DNA of 64,000 nucleotides, taken from the NCBI GenBank assembly GCA_022495995.1, contig JAFEMH010001305.1:186001-250000 (forward strand), written 5' to 3'. The notes under the pieces were generated by a model, which was given only the letters and a program-made list of their open reading frames with translations, had not been told where the DNA came from and made no database searches. A program made the position numbers and the translations under genes. The stretch comes from Adenophora triphylla var. japonica. Its lineage: Eukaryota; Streptophyta; Magnoliopsida; Asterales; Campanulaceae. Of the stretch, positions 45,873 through 58,540 are shown piece by piece (position 1 is the first letter of the stretch; each line of letters starts with the position of its first letter).

Positions 45873-48386
45873 ATGGCGGGTGGAAGCCTTATCCCGCCTA
45901 TAGTGGAGCGGGATACAAGGATAAACATGATCACCGACTTAGGAGGGTGTGAGGACTGGGAGGAAACTAAAAGCATGAAGAATAATTCGGCGATCATCGT
46001 TATTGAAGAAAAGGCGGAAGATGAAGTTGTGCGAGAAAGAAATGAGGAGCAGGACACAGAGATGGTGGAGGGAAAATCAGAAGGGAATTTGATGGAGCTA
46101 ATGGTGATGCAAGCTGAAATGACATGGTCTAGATCTGCTGAATTTGTCAAAGTGAAGGAACCCCTTATTGAGGAGATATTGGATTCTGATAGTGAGGATT
46201 ATGATGAAGAAATTGAGATGGAAACACCAGAGGGCTTGTTGCGTGATCGAGACAATAGGGGAGAAAGCAGTGACAAGGGTGTTAAGAGATGTGCTGATAA
46301 GAGAAAGGCGATAGAAATGGAGGTAGATACTCTGCAAATGCGAGATGAGCCGGATATACAGGCCGCCGAAGAATTGGAAGAAGTAATTGCTAATGATGAA
46401 TATCCAGAGCAAAAAATTAAAATTGGAAAACAGTTTGGAAAAGATGAGCGGGATAAGTTGGTCAATTTTTTACGGAATAATACTGATGTGTTTGCTTGGA
46501 AGCCTGAAGATATGCGAGGCATAGATGAGAATGTCGCCCTTCACTGTCTGAACGCTGATCCAAATGTAGAGCCCTTCAAACAGAAGGTGAGATATCTTTC
46601 TGCTGAAAAAGAGAAGGCGGTGATTGGAGAAGTTGAAAAGTTGTTAAAGGCGGGAATCATAGAAGAAATTACTTATCCAGTTTGGTTAGCTTGTCCAGTT
46701 ATCGTGTTGAAGGCAAATAAGAAATGGAGAATGTGTATAGATTTTACAGACTTGAATACAGCTTGTCCCAAGGATTGTTATCCTTTGCCGAAAATTGATA
46801 AATTGGTTGATTCCATTGCGGGGCATAGAGTTTTCAGTTTTATTGATGCGTACTCAGGATACCATCAAATTAAGATGCTTGAAGAGGACAAGGCCAAAAC
46901 AGCGTTTAGAACCCCCATTGGCAACTTTTGTTATAAGATGATGCCTTTTGGTTTAAAGAATGCGGGGGCAACGTATCAGAGGATGGTGAATAAGGTATTT
47001 AAGTTGCAGATTGGGAAAAACGTAGAAGCTTACATCGATGACATGGTGATTAAGACAAAGGAAGATGATCATTTGGTAGACCTCGCTGAGACATTTGGTA
47101 ATTTAAGAAAAAATTCTATGAAGTTAAATCCCAGCAAATGCACTTTTGGAGTTACAGCGGGAAATTTTTTAGGATTCTTAGTAAACCGCCGCGGTATAGA
47201 GGCAAATCCGGAAAAGATCCAAGCTCTAATAGATATGAAGTCGCCCAGAACGATCCAAGAAATTCAAAGGTTGAACGGTAGGGTGATAGCCTTGGGGCGA
47301 TTTGTGTCGCGGTCAGCTGAAAATTGCTTGCCATTTTTTAAGTTGTTGAAAGGGGATCAAAAATTTTCTTGGGATGAGAAGTGCGAGGAAGCTTTTCAAA
47401 GGGTAAAGGAATATTTGGGAAAGCCGCCAATTCTATGTAGCCCTGAAGAAGGCGATCATTTGTATGTCTATCTTGCGGCCTCGGATCTCGCAGTTGCGGC
47501 AGTATTGATAAAGGAAGATGGCGGCATACAGAAGCCGGTGTACTATGTTTCAAAAGCCTTGAGTGAAGTGGAGGCGAGATACTTTAACGCGGAGAAACTG
47601 GCTTATGCTCTGGTGATTGCGACCCGAAAGTTGAGGGCCTATTTTCTATCTCACCCCTTCACTGTATTAACCGATGCCCCCTTGAGGAAGATTTTGCAAC
47701 AACCTGACTCAGCGGGAAGGCTCCTCAAATGGTCGATTGAGTTGACAGAGTTCGACATTCGGTATGAAGCGAGAAAGGCCATTAAGGCACAGGCTCTAGC
47801 AGACTTCATTCTGGAAACTTCATTTGCTTATGAGAGGGAGAAAATAGAAACTCAGGGGGCTAAGAAAAGGAAGGCTAAGTCGCAGGATCCTGAAGCCGAA
47901 GAAGAGCGGGAAAGACCAGCAGGTTGTTGGGAGTTGTATGTCGATGGGTCTTCCGCAAAAGACAAAGGAGGAGCTGGAATATCGCTGAGTTCACCGGAGA
48001 AAGATTGTACATACGAGAAAGCCTTAAGATTCAAGTTCAATATGTCAAACAATCAAGCAGAATATGAAGCACTGGTGGCGGGATTGGAGCTATGCCGAGA
48101 TATAGGGGTTAAGCAAGTAATAGCCCATTCTGATTCCCAATTAATTGTTAACCAGGTGAAGGGCAAATATGGGGTGATGAATCAAACTTTGGCAAAGTAT
48201 TGCGACATGGTAAGACAAATTTTGCTAAGTTTCAATTATTGGGAGTTAGTACAGATTGATAGAGAGAAGAATGAACGTGCTGACATGCTGAGCAAAGCCG
48301 CCTGCGACAAAATTGAAGAATTGCCCAAGAAAATTGCAATAGAGTTTGTGGAAGAACCAGCATACGGTAGGCCTTTGATTATGTAA
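45873..48386 (+). CDS. element C pol: reverse transcriptase plus two RNase H domains
   Basis: 837 codons. Residues about 1-180 are an acidic linker with no protease motif. RT: MCIDFTDLNTACPKDCYPLP, FSFIDAYSGYHQIKM, MPFGLKNAGATYQR (from about residue 358), catalytic YIDD (about 387). The gypsy RNase H follows at about 520-650 (LYVYLAASDLAVAAVL, VLTDAPLR). A second, archaeal-type RNase H is at about 685-820 (ELYVDGSSAKDKGGAG, AEYEALVAGLEL, AHSDSQLIVNQV). Catalytic residues are all visible. It ends at TAA 48384-48386, and the integrase frame continues in phase after it. The ATG at 45873 is the first in frame after the D insertion; the true upstream gag-protease is missing. Confidence 0.92.
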   Translation: MAGGSLIPPIVERDTRINMITDLGGCEDWEETKSMKNNSAIIVIEEKAEDEVVRERNEEQDTEMVEGKSEGNLMELMVMQAEMTWSRSAEFVKVKEPLIEEILDSDSEDYDEEIEMETPEGLLRDRDNRGESSDKGVKRCADKRKAIEMEVDTLQMRDEPDIQAAEELEEVIANDEYPEQKIKIGKQFGKDERDKLVNFLRNNTDVFAWKPEDMRGIDENVALHCLNADPNVEPFKQKVRYLSAEKEKAVIGEVEKLLKAGIIEEITYPVWLACPVIVLKANKKWRMCIDFTDLNTACPKDCYPLPKIDKLVDSIAGHRVFSFIDAYSGYHQIKMLEEDKAKTAFRTPIGNFCYKMMPFGLKNAGATYQRMVNKVFKLQIGKNVEAYIDDMVIKTKEDDHLVDLAETFGNLRKNSMKLNPSKCTFGVTAGNFLGFLVNRRGIEANPEKIQALIDMKSPRTIQEIQRLNGRVIALGRFVSRSAENCLPFFKLLKGDQKFSWDEKCEEAFQRVKEYLGKPPILCSPEEGDHLYVYLAASDLAVAAVLIKEDGGIQKPVYYVSKALSEVEARYFNAEKLAYALVIATRKLRAYFLSHPFTVLTDAPLRKILQQPDSAGRLLKWSIELTEFDIRYEARKAIKAQALADFILETSFAYEREKIETQGAKKRKAKSQDPEAEEERERPAGCWELYVDGSSAKDKGGAGISLSSPEKDCTYEKALRFKFNMSNNQAEYEALVAGLELCRDIGVKQVIAHSDSQLIVNQVKGKYGVMNQTLAKYCDMVRQILLSFNYWELVQIDREKNERADMLSKAACDKIEELPKKIAIEFVEEPAYGRPLIM

Positions 48387-49640
48387 GTAGAAATAGGCGA
48401 GAAAGATTGGGTTTGCGAAATGAAGGATTATTTGGAAAAGGAAGAGTTGCCCCAGGAAGAAGACAAGGCGAAAATTATTAAGAAAATGTCGCCAAGATTC
48501 ACAGTGCAAGACGGGATATTATATCGCAAATCTTTCTCACGACCCTTAATGAGATGTGTTGAGCCGAGTAAAGTGGATAATGTCTTATTTGAAGTACATG
48601 AAGGAGTTTGTGGCGGTCATCCAGGAGCAAGAACGTTGGCCAATAAAATAATGTTCCATGGCTATTACTGGCCAACGTTGAAGAAAGATGCAGAAGAGTA
48701 CGTAAGGAGATGTGATCAATGCCAGCGACACGCCAATATCCCTAGGCAGCCTGCGACAGAACAGACACCTATTATAGCGGCTTGGCCCTTTGATATTTGG
48801 GGGATTGATCTTATAGGGCCTTTTCCCAAAGCCAAAGGGGGAGCTCAAATGGTGGTGGTAGCTGTTGATTATTTCACAAAATGGACGAAGGCCAGGGCAT
48901 TAACCTCTACTACTGAGGATCAGATAATTAGGTTCTTAACAGAGGAGATACTTTGTCGACATGGAATGCCGCGAGCAATTGTTTCAGATCACGGGCCGCA
49001 ATTCAGGAAGAAGTTTCATGGTTTTTGTTCAAATTTGAATATCAAACATTGGCAGTCCGCAATTTATAGGCCGCAATGTAATGGACAAGTGGAAGCAGCT
49101 AACAAACAAGTCCTTGAAATTTTATGCAAGAATATAGAAAAAAGGGTAGGAGCTTGGTTGGAAGAATTGTCTACCGCCTTATGGTATGTCAGAATGACAG
49201 TAAAGGGATCAACAGGAGAGACAGCATTTGCATTAACTTATGGCTCCGAAGCAATGGCTCCCGCAGAAATGGGTCTGCCCACTCATAGAGTGACTTATTA
49301 TGACAAAGTGATGAATGGTGACAGAAGGTGTAGCGAGTTAGATCTATGTGATGAGAAGAGGCTTAGAGCGAGATTGAGGATGATCAATTATAAGCAAAGA
49401 ATGAAGGCTCAGCACGACAAAAGGGTGAACAAAAGGTCATTCTGTGTAGGGGATTGGGTGCTGAGGAGCCGCGAAATTAAGGGAGCAACGGCGGGATTCG
49501 CCAAGTTAGATCCAAAATGGGTGGGTCCCTTTCAGATCGCCAAGATTGTGCGAGAAGGAACGTACCATTTGAAGGAGGAGGGCGGTAAAGATGTACCAAA
49601 CGCGTGGAGCGTAGATCATCTCAAGCGATATTATCATTGA
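48387..49640 (+). CDS. element C integrase
   Basis: In phase with the RT/RNase H frame after a single TAA; the first ATG is at 48420 (406 residues). Zinc-binding HHCC part: H in EVHEGVCGGHPGA, then CDQCQRH. Core: first Asp in VVAVDYFTKWTKA, second in VSDHGPQF, Glu in NGQVEAANKQ, so DDE is complete. The C-terminal part has WVGPFQIAKIV and ends AWSVDHLKRYYH. It would be translated with RT as one polyprotein in an undamaged copy. Whether the TAA is read through is unknown. Confidence 0.9.
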   Translation, partial: VEIGEKDWVCEMKDYLEKEELPQEEDKAKIIKKMSPRFTVQDGILYRKSFSRPLMRCVEPSKVDNVLFEVHEGVCGGHPGARTLANKIMFHGYYWPTLKKDAEEYVRRCDQCQRHANIPRQPATEQTPIIAAWPFDIWGIDLIGPFPKAKGGAQMVVVAVDYFTKWTKARALTSTTEDQIIRFLTEEILCRHGMPRAIVSDHGPQFRKKFHGFCSNLNIKHWQSAIYRPQCNGQVEAANKQVLEILCKNIEKRVGAWLEELSTALWYVRMTVKGSTGETAFALTYGSEAMAPAEMGLPTHRVTYYDKVMNGDRRCSELDLCDEKRLRARLRMINYKQRMKAQHDKRVNKRSFCVGDWVLRSREIKGATAGFAKLDPKWVGPFQIAKIVREGTYHLKEEGGKDVPNAWSVDHLKRYYH

Positions 49641-51264
49641 AAAAGGTAATTTGTCTATTCAAAGTTATTCTTATGAGAATCTGTTTAAAGATAATTTTGA
49701 TGAATATATAAAGTTTATTCATGGATGAAAAGTTATACAGATCATGAATGTTTCGAATAAAATAGAAATATCTTGAATGAAATTTTGCACATGTAGTGAG
49801 TATTTTGAGTAGAAGGAAAATATGAGTTTATGGCTCAAAATTGTTTTTCATTATACTTCGCTCTATAGTAATGTCCATAAGTAAGTCGCTAAGAGTAAAG
49901 TTGCCTAAAGACAACTTCACTTTTTCGATGGGAGTATATATATATGGGGATATCTCGCCAAAAGTAAGAAGGTAAAGAGTTTTTGATGAGTTATCAAAAC
50001 ACAATTTTTGATGAATTATTGAAACAAGTTAGTAAAGAAAAAGAGAAAAGAAAGGTAAGCTGCAAAGTATCATGTGAAAGAAAGTCTCCGGACTATAAAA
50101 ATAAGAAGTCCATGGACTATAAAAATGTAAGTCTCCGGACTATAAACAAGGAAATAAAGTACATCTCGCCTGAATGGCATGTAAAGATGTTGCTAGAGGA
50201 AAAAGAAAGCACATCTCGCCTGAATGGCATGTAAAGATGTTGCTAGAGGAAGGAAAGTCCCATCTCGCCTGTATGGCATGTGTATGGATGCGACTATAAA
50301 CAGGAAGGAAAGTCCCATCTCGCCTGTATGGCATGTGTATGGATGCGACTATAAACAGGAAGGAAAGTCCCATCTCGCCCGTATGGCATGTATATGGATG
50401 CGACTATAAACAGGAAGAAAAGTCCCATCTCGCATGTATGGCATGTATATGGATGCGACTATAAACAGGAAGGAAAGTCCCATCTCGCCTGTATGGCATG
50501 TATATGGATGCGACTATAAAAAGGAAGGAAAGTCCTGTCTCGCCCGAATGGCATATATATGGACGGACTATAAAAATGAGAGTCTACGGACTATAAAAAT
50601 GAAAGTCTACGGACTATAAAAAAGAAAGTCTAAGGACTATAAACATGAAAGTCTCCGGACAATAAAAAGAGAAAGTCTATACCGACTATAAACGGGAAAG
50701 TCTATGCCGACTATAAATAAGAAAGTCCACGTACTATAAATGAAAAGAAGTGCATCTCGCCTAAAAGGCATGAAAAGATATCGTGAAAAGGGAAATGAAT
50801 GTATCTCGCGGGAAGGCATGAAAAGATATAAAGGTATAGTTTGTTTTTAAGACAAATTAAGATATGAAGGTACAAAATAAAGAAATTATTCTAAGTATAA
50901 ATCACAAAAGAGCGAGAAAGAAACAAAGAAGAAACAAAGAACAGCGACAATGTGAGTCGCGTTGTATGCACTGTAAGCAAAGTCGCCTAAAGACGACTTC
51001 ACTTTTTCGATGGGAGTATAAGTAAGAAGTACCTGTCATGCAAAGAGGAGATTTTTGATGAACCATCAAAACAAAATAGCAAAAGCAAGATATGATAATA
51101 AGGTAGAGCATAAAGATAAAAGGGGCAAGCTAGAAGGCCGCAAATTTACATTTAAAAAAAAAAAAAAACGGCACGCAGGCCCAAGTAAAAGAAATTAAAA
51201 ATTGTTTAGCCACCAAGGCAAGTTACAAAAGTTAATCAAAAAAGGTTAAAGTACTAAAACAGAG
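49641..51264. repeat. element C region between integrase and antisense gene, repeat-rich
   Basis: A 55-nt unit (CATCTCGCCTGTATGGCATG ... GGAAAGTCC) repeats five to six times at 50261-50560, preceded by two 50-nt relatives (50160-50260). Short GGACTATAAAAATGAAAGTC units flank it (50075-50150, 50560-50740). Two copies of a hairpin module, at 49898-49940 and 50980-51020, bracket the arrays, each followed by TTTTGATG...ATCAAAA hairpins (49982, 51052). No gene. Confidence 0.85.
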
Positions 51265-54006
51265 TCAAGTTGAAGCATTTGGTTCATCAGTGGGTGCGGG
51301 TTGAGTAGAGCTTGAGGCCGCAAGAGCGAGAGCTTTCGCATCATCCAAAAGTTTATGTTTTTGTTCTAATTGGGCGTTCCATAAAGGAAGAACATTTGGG
51401 ATTTGGATAGGAGATGGATCCCAAATCACTTTTCCGAGTAAGGCATCTTCTTCCGCCAGGTCTGTAAGCTCATCAGCCGAGAAAGGAACCATGGGATGTC
51501 CGCGACAACACACTTCACTAAAAATTGGCTCTGAGCCCCAGTGGGCAAGCCGCTCAATTGTGATGGCAGGAATTTCGGAAGCATCAGCAGCAGCAGCTCG
51601 CAAGACTTGTAAGGAAGTTTGATCGCCAATATCAAGAAGGTCATCTTTAAGCTTGGCGACATCTGTATTTAGAGAAGTGTTTTCAGCAATCTTACATGTT
51701 AGTTCTTCCCGCAACTGGACTATCTCGCCTTGAAGAATTTGAGTATCAGCAACATGAGTTTTATTTAAAGTCTCATTGGCGCTCAAAAGCTTGGCGGCAC
51801 TCTCCTTGACAGAATTAATTTCAGCAGTAGCCTTATTAAGGTCAAGTTAGGCGGCATTAAGTTCAGTGTTGGCAGTCTCGAGTTGATTCCGTAAAATGGA
51901 TAAGTCAGTATTCAATTTGTCCCGCTCTTCTCCCATGGTGGCAATGGTAGCATCCCGCCTACCCAATCTGCCACGAAGGGTCTCTTTATCTTTCCTCAGG
52001 AACTGATTTGAGAGATCCAAAGTTTTGTTGTCCTTGATAAGGCGAGTGATGGTCTCGCTCATTCCCATGATGGAAGATCCAACCTAAGAGAAAATAAAAA
52101 GTTGAAAAACATCTACGAACAAAGTTTAGAGAAAGCAAGGAAAGGAAAAATAACATACCTATGATAGATGAATGCCGGCTTGACAGGTGGCATGGTCCAC
52201 ATCCATTCCAGTCACATTCCGCACTTGAATGGGGTCGCTGACGCGAATCAAAGCTGAGCTTCCTATCAAACTCTCCTCAACGCCGCGATTTTCATTAATC
52301 AATCCCGTCAAATGGGGAACTTAGCATCTTCCTGGCTCAATTCATGAAGCCCATCAAAATCAGTAGGCATTTCGAAATCTTCTTGGAGCCAGCTGGGAGC
52401 AGGGAGACTGCCAGAAATGGATGAGTCGCGTGGAGTTGGGGGAGAACTAGAAACATTGGTTAAATCACAGACTTCAATGTTGTGGGATGAGGGAGGAGCA
52501 TCATCCTGAGTGGGCTCAACGACAGTAGTTTCTGGAGCGGGAGAGTTGGTTCGGACAGAGTCAGCACAGGGAATTCCGATAATCTCTTCAATTTGGACTT
52601 CAATAGTTGGCGGGACAGAAGTTTGTGGGATGACATTCTCACTAGTTGGTGGAACAGAAGTTGGCAGGGCATTGCCTTGAGGGGGTGGAAGGACTTGATT
52701 AATAGCAGGATTGGGCGAGATAATCTCTTGAGTTGAATATGCGACATTGGATTGAACTGAGGCAAGTCTTCTTTGTCGTTTGGCGCGGCTATCCGGGTTG
52801 GTAGGTTTAGCCCTTGCCTTTGGGTTAGAAGGACCTTGGGATTTTTCCCGAGCAATCTCCTCAGAATCATTGCCGTCAAGCGATATGGGTAGAGGAAGGT
52901 CAGTAGGAAGAGCTTGGAGAGAAGCATTGCGGGAAAGAGGCAGCCTTTTTCGTCGCTTGTCTGTATCCCGATTGGCAAGTTGGCGACTTTCCATAGATTT
53001 GGCTCGATGATCTGGAGGCAAAGAAAAGAAAATATGGAGTTAAAACTATTTGAATATAAATAAATTTGAAAAGAAGAGAAGGTCAAAAAGGGACATACAA
53101 TTAACAACATTCATAGCGGGACAATTACGGGTACCCTTGCATGACAGACACTCATGGGCATATTTGTTGTCCGTATGTCGCTCCCAGCCATCAAAGTTGG
53201 TATGAATTATTGGAACCCGCGGCTGAGCAACGGGCAAGTTATCTGCTAATCCGACTTGATCAAGAAGGGATCTATCTCGCAAAATACCCCTCCAGGAAAT
53301 AAGAGGTTGGGGCGTGTTATCAGGAGAATCAGTAGGAAGAGTAACGAGGGCGCGGATGGAGGCACAAAGGGAACTGTCGCCAACCACTGAGGCATCCCGG
53401 GTTTCAATATGGGGTTTTATGGCATCTAGATCAGCGGGATGAGACCATCCAACGCGAGAAAGAACGAAAAGTGGGTCACTTAGCCACTTATGAACTTTTG
53501 TAGGCAAAGGGGTAAGAATTTTGGGGCCTTGATGGTATTGAAGGGATAGGCGAGTTTCTTCTACGTTGTCGTCAAGTTTGGTGGTTTGTTTGTATCCTTT
53601 GAAAAGGCTAACTAAAGCCGTAACAGTGGGTTCTCTTCTTAAGGCGCGACAAACAGTAATGAAAGAGGTAATGATCCTGATGGCATTGGGGTGAATTTCA
53701 GTAATCATGGCTTGGGCTTTGTATAGAACTTCACATAGAAAAGGATCAAGGGGAATCCTAAGGCTGACCTTGAGTTGTGAAGGAAAGATAACTATACCAT
53801 CTCGCATTTCTCGCAGATGGGCAAGAGAAGTACTTCCTTGGTAATCAGAAATGTGGTAAATGGAACGATCTATATGGTAGAATCTATGCCAATCAGTGAT
53901 GGGGTTTGGAATGAGGGAGCTTGTGTCAGGAGCGAGAGAAGATCCCGCCTCAGCATGAGCCCGCCTCAGCGTGAGCGGGATTAATAAATAGATTACCTTC
54001 AGCCAA

Positions 54007-56713
54007 TGTGAGCACCCCAACCCGGAACCTAACGCGTGTCCCAAGTTGGAGAGGCTCAATCTAAGAAAAAAAAACCATCTTCCTTTTTAAAACATTTATC
54101 TGCCTTTAAAAGAAAACCACTTTTCAAACTTTCAAATAAAAATCAATTGGTAATATCTCTACCTAGAGGAAATCCAACCACAACTTTAATAAACCGTAAT
54201 CTGATCAATTACATTGGAAACCTTAATTAACATTTGTTTAACAAAAGGGTTTTCCATACAAATTATAAAAGAGGAATACTTAACCAATACTCCTAACAAC
54301 CCACTCCTATACTTAACTTGTCAAGCCCCAAAAGCAAAAGTCCACAATGATATCCCCGGCCTCACTGGTTCGGGTCACCTGTCTCGAAATCTAAAACAGT
54401 AAAGGGAGAGGGGTGAGAATAAATCTCAATGAGCTATTATGAATGCAGCAAGATGCCAAACAAAGTGCAACACATAGCATGGTAGCACATAACACGTTAT
54501 GAAAACGGTAAACACATTACGTTACCTCATTTTACCTTTCCCGTCTGAACAATAAGTCGTACAACGTGGGAGTAAAACTCCACTCTTTGGTGAATTGCCT
54601 CCAGCACATTCACCTCTTATAGGACTCATACCCCAGAGATCCATATAAGAAAAGATACCTATAATAGAGTATCCAAAATAATATCGCTAACTGTAAAGCT
54701 TTAGGCTTAATACGGAAGCATTCCCCCTAATCGCCAATCGCAGCAGTATGTAAAGCCTTTTGGGTCAATACAGAAGCTTGCACGCCCTCTCTGTGGCCAC
54801 AGAGGGGTAAGGTCACAGGTATAATGAACCTTCAATCATTTATAGAACAAATCAGTAATTGATTGAATTTCATTATACCCCCTGAATGTACACACGTTCA
54901 AGCACATAATAGACACTTGAAGTAATCCACAAAAAGGGATAATAATATAACAACATGGTAATGTATACTCATGCTAAACAGTACCATAGTGTAACAATTC
55001 ATGTAATACACAATGCGTAATATCATCAATGCATATGAACTCAATTTAGGTAACAATATAACCACATAATCCACACCGGGATACAATACAATCATGTACC
55101 AATTAATCCACACCGGGATACCACACAACAACTTGCCAAATAATCCATACTTAGGATATTAAGGTATACACCAAATTCAATAATTCCACACATTGGGATA
55201 ATAATGCCACAAGACGATACATGCTCATCTTCCATTAACAAAATAGTGAAACTTATGGTTTCTACGCTATTTCTAACTAATCACCAAGGATAGGGGAACA
55301 AGTAAAGTCACCAAGTACCATAAACCAAACCTACGAAGTCATTACTTAACCTTGAATAATCTTAATGAAAGTGCAAGACCTACTTCCCAAGTTTGGACCA
55401 CTTTCCGAACAATATTTAACTACTCCCACAATTCCATTTCGACCAAATAAGACGTCATGGCCAAGCCAAAGTATCCTACTCTAACTCAGGTTAAAGAGGA
55501 TCAATTCGTATCCGGGTTGATTAGGTTCTACTAATTTATATTGGGTGGGAGTCACCATTTATAAGAGGTCAACAAACTTGCTAAACGATCCTAGTTTAAA
55601 TTAAGAAAATTTGGTTCAGGGTCTTGGGCGACCGCCCTAACCACTTGGGCGACCGCCCAAGTGGACTTCAAAGAAATTTAGACCTCCTGCCATGATGGGC
55701 GGCCGCCCAAGCCCCCATGGGCGACCGCCCAAGCCTCCTCCAGCCCATTTTTTTCAGATTTTAACCCCTTTTAACCCTAGTTCTTCTTTCCCTCTACCAT
55801 TGCTTGATCAAGAACACCAAAGGATACCTTCATCTTACCAAGTCCCATTCAAAACATATAAACTCACAACCAAGTAATCCTAGATCATTTATCTCTACAA
55901 ATTCCACCCATTTCACCATTTCAATTAATTTCTAACTTTCCAATCAAATTCCACCCATTCCTTTAAATCTAAATCAACTCCCATAAACCACAACATCTTT
56001 TTGAGTCATTAACCCATTTCCTAACTCCACGAAGACTTCCAAAACATATAACAACAATTACAACATCAAGAACAACAATAGATAGTTCATGAGCAAATAA
56101 ATGAAAGAAGGTCATAACAACTCACTTTGGAATAGGAGATGGATTAAGGATTTCTTGAGCTTGATAAACTCCCCTAGAAGCCTTGATCACAAAAGTACTC
56201 CCGGATTAGGAAATGGATGAGAACTCCACTCTCTAAGGACTTGGAAAGAGGTGTAGCTTGAAGAGGGCTTCCATGGCTTTAGGATGAAGAGAAAGTATGA
56301 AGAAAATGAAGGAGGAGGAAGGAGAGTGAGGAGGATGATGGAGAGGGGGGGCCGGTTATGGAGGGAGTATGGGGGAGGGCACATGGCAAGCCTAGGAAGG
56401 AGTAAGACTTATTGGCCCCCCTCCCACAAAATTTAACTAAGGCTTTCATTTTAAATTTAACTAACCTTTACTCAAGTAATTCATCCTACTCAATTAACCT
56501 CCTTGCATTATTTATCATATTTCCATTTTTATTATTTCTTCAAGGTTCTTATTTAATGTCTAATAAATTCATAAAAGATTCTAATTTTACTTCTCACCCA
56601 AATTATCTTAATTTAAGAATTTTAAAGACATAATCGAACACATAAGTTAACATAAATATTAGAAGCATATAATAAAATATTAAAAATTAATGCCTAGGGT
56701 TGGGGTCGTTACA
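54007..56713 (-). repeat. 3' LTR of element E
   Basis: Plus strand reads TGTGAGCACCCC ... GTCGTTACA. It holds four GGGCGACCGCCC-type palindromes at 55626-55730, one inside a 24-bp near-perfect palindrome (55641-55664) and one the exact GGGCGGCCGCCC (55697-55708). Confidence 0.93.
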
Positions 56714-56730
56714 CTCACTCCCCCTTAAAG
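56714..56730 (-). promoter_or_regulatory. polypurine tract of element E
   Basis: On the minus strand CTTTAAGGGGGAGTGAG directly precedes the 3' LTR start TGTAACGACC. Confidence 0.85.
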
Positions 56731-58540
56731 AAAATTCGTCCCGAATTTGATTGTCACTTACCCTAAGGTTCAAATAGCGAAGGTTACCTTTCACACATTC
56801 TAACTTAATATTTTTAATTAGATTTCTCAATGGCAAGATTCTACTATACATTTTCACAACTCAAATACTCTAAGACTTCAATTCCCAATTAGTCTCATCA
56901 ATGCTATGATTCTTTCCAAGATTCAAATTTCATTAATAATGTGATATTACAACTTAATATTCCGAGAATACCATACCATCATCACTAACCCGAATTTCAC
57001 GACCTCAAAGAAAGTATATAAAAAAAATATTACATCTTATGTTACCCAATACATTACGATATTTCATTTAAAACTTCAAATGCCCTGCAAGCTGCCCCAA
57101 GTCGGTCTATAAGTCAAATCACCAACATTTTCTAAACTTCAAATGGATTAACAAACTTTGGCGCTAAATTACCTTAGGCCTAGCTTTACTAATTTCACCC
57201 CAACAAATTGGAGATCGAAATATCTTCCCGAACCACGCCTCAAACGGTTTTATCTCAATGCTAAAATAATAATCGCTATTATACGCAACTCGCTAAGGTT
57301 AATTAAACTTCTCAAGTGGAAAGGAAATCCGTCACACAACATAACCTATTCCTCAAGAATTTGGGTAGTCTTCAAATCTCTTCCTTTCGACTAACTTAAT
57401 CCTCCAACTCTTAGGATCGGTAACAACTCTCAAAGGAAGCTTCAAAAAGATAAGGTTCCTACTTAAATAACGCAACGCAAGTGTAGCTACTCCTGAGTAG
57501 AGGATAAGAAAATCTCACTTATCTAAGTTAAACTCCTCAAAGCATACGTTATCACTTTCCCATTTCGTATAATATCATAATCTAATCTTCCTTTAATACA
57601 CCTTAAAATTTCACAAAGTCCTCACATCCACCAGGTAATGTAAGGACCGAATCTATAACTAATCTATTATCCATTCTATTAATATGATTCATCCTTATTA
57701 CATCCCACACCTTTTATACATCCTTTAAAGTCAACCAAAGCAACGACTTTACAATTCTTAAGAATTTCTTAAATCTCTTCGATAGCACTTGCCAACTCAA
57801 AGATCACGGACTCAACCCTCACAAGATCCATGGTAACATCCGAGTTTAAGACTATAGCACCCAAGATTTGCAATCCTCTCGAGCCAACTCATACTAACCA
57901 AATTTTGCATACAGGGATTCCTCACAAGGAATCATTAACCCGACTCTCAAATGATCCTTCCGGAACTTTAATTAACAACAAGATCATCAATTCGAATTAC
58001 CCTAAAGCCATCAAAATAAGGTTTTAAAATTTTGCTTATCATACTCAGAACCAACACATGTAATATACCGACAGGAGCACATTTACCATTTACTCACAAT
58101 TAGCACATACAATTTTTGAAAAGACTTCTTATGCAAGTCTAACATATACTAATTACCCTTCACATCTTAATGCAAAATTTTCACCTTAAATACCCATATA
58201 TAATCAAGAATTTCACATTAAGGTTTACCTATATCAAATACCAATATAAGCAATCTAGTCATGGAAAAAGGAGACTCACTTATTATGATAGTCTATCATT
58301 ATACAACAACTACTTAACCCTCCAGGTCAAGTATATCTCAAAATCATAATTTAATAATTATACCAATTCAACCGGCAATACATGCTCAGCCATAACCACA
58401 TCATCATCGTGGTAAACCAAAGAAGGTTCGAGGTATTCTCTCATAAGAGCAGAATCCTCTAACGATAAAACAAATTCTCAACAATGTATGTCACATATAA
58501 TCAAAATGTGATGCCAAACATAAATGATATGCAACAGGAT
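56731..58540. other. non-coding interior of element E
   Basis: 1.8 kb AT-rich, no reading frame with RT, RNase H or integrase motifs on either strand. It occupies the place of pol. Confidence 0.75.

Noticed and set aside
51426..51662. Alternative minus-strand frame opposite the coiled-coil exon
   Set aside because: The coiled-coil frame continues across it with heptad-like composition; this one is a shadow.
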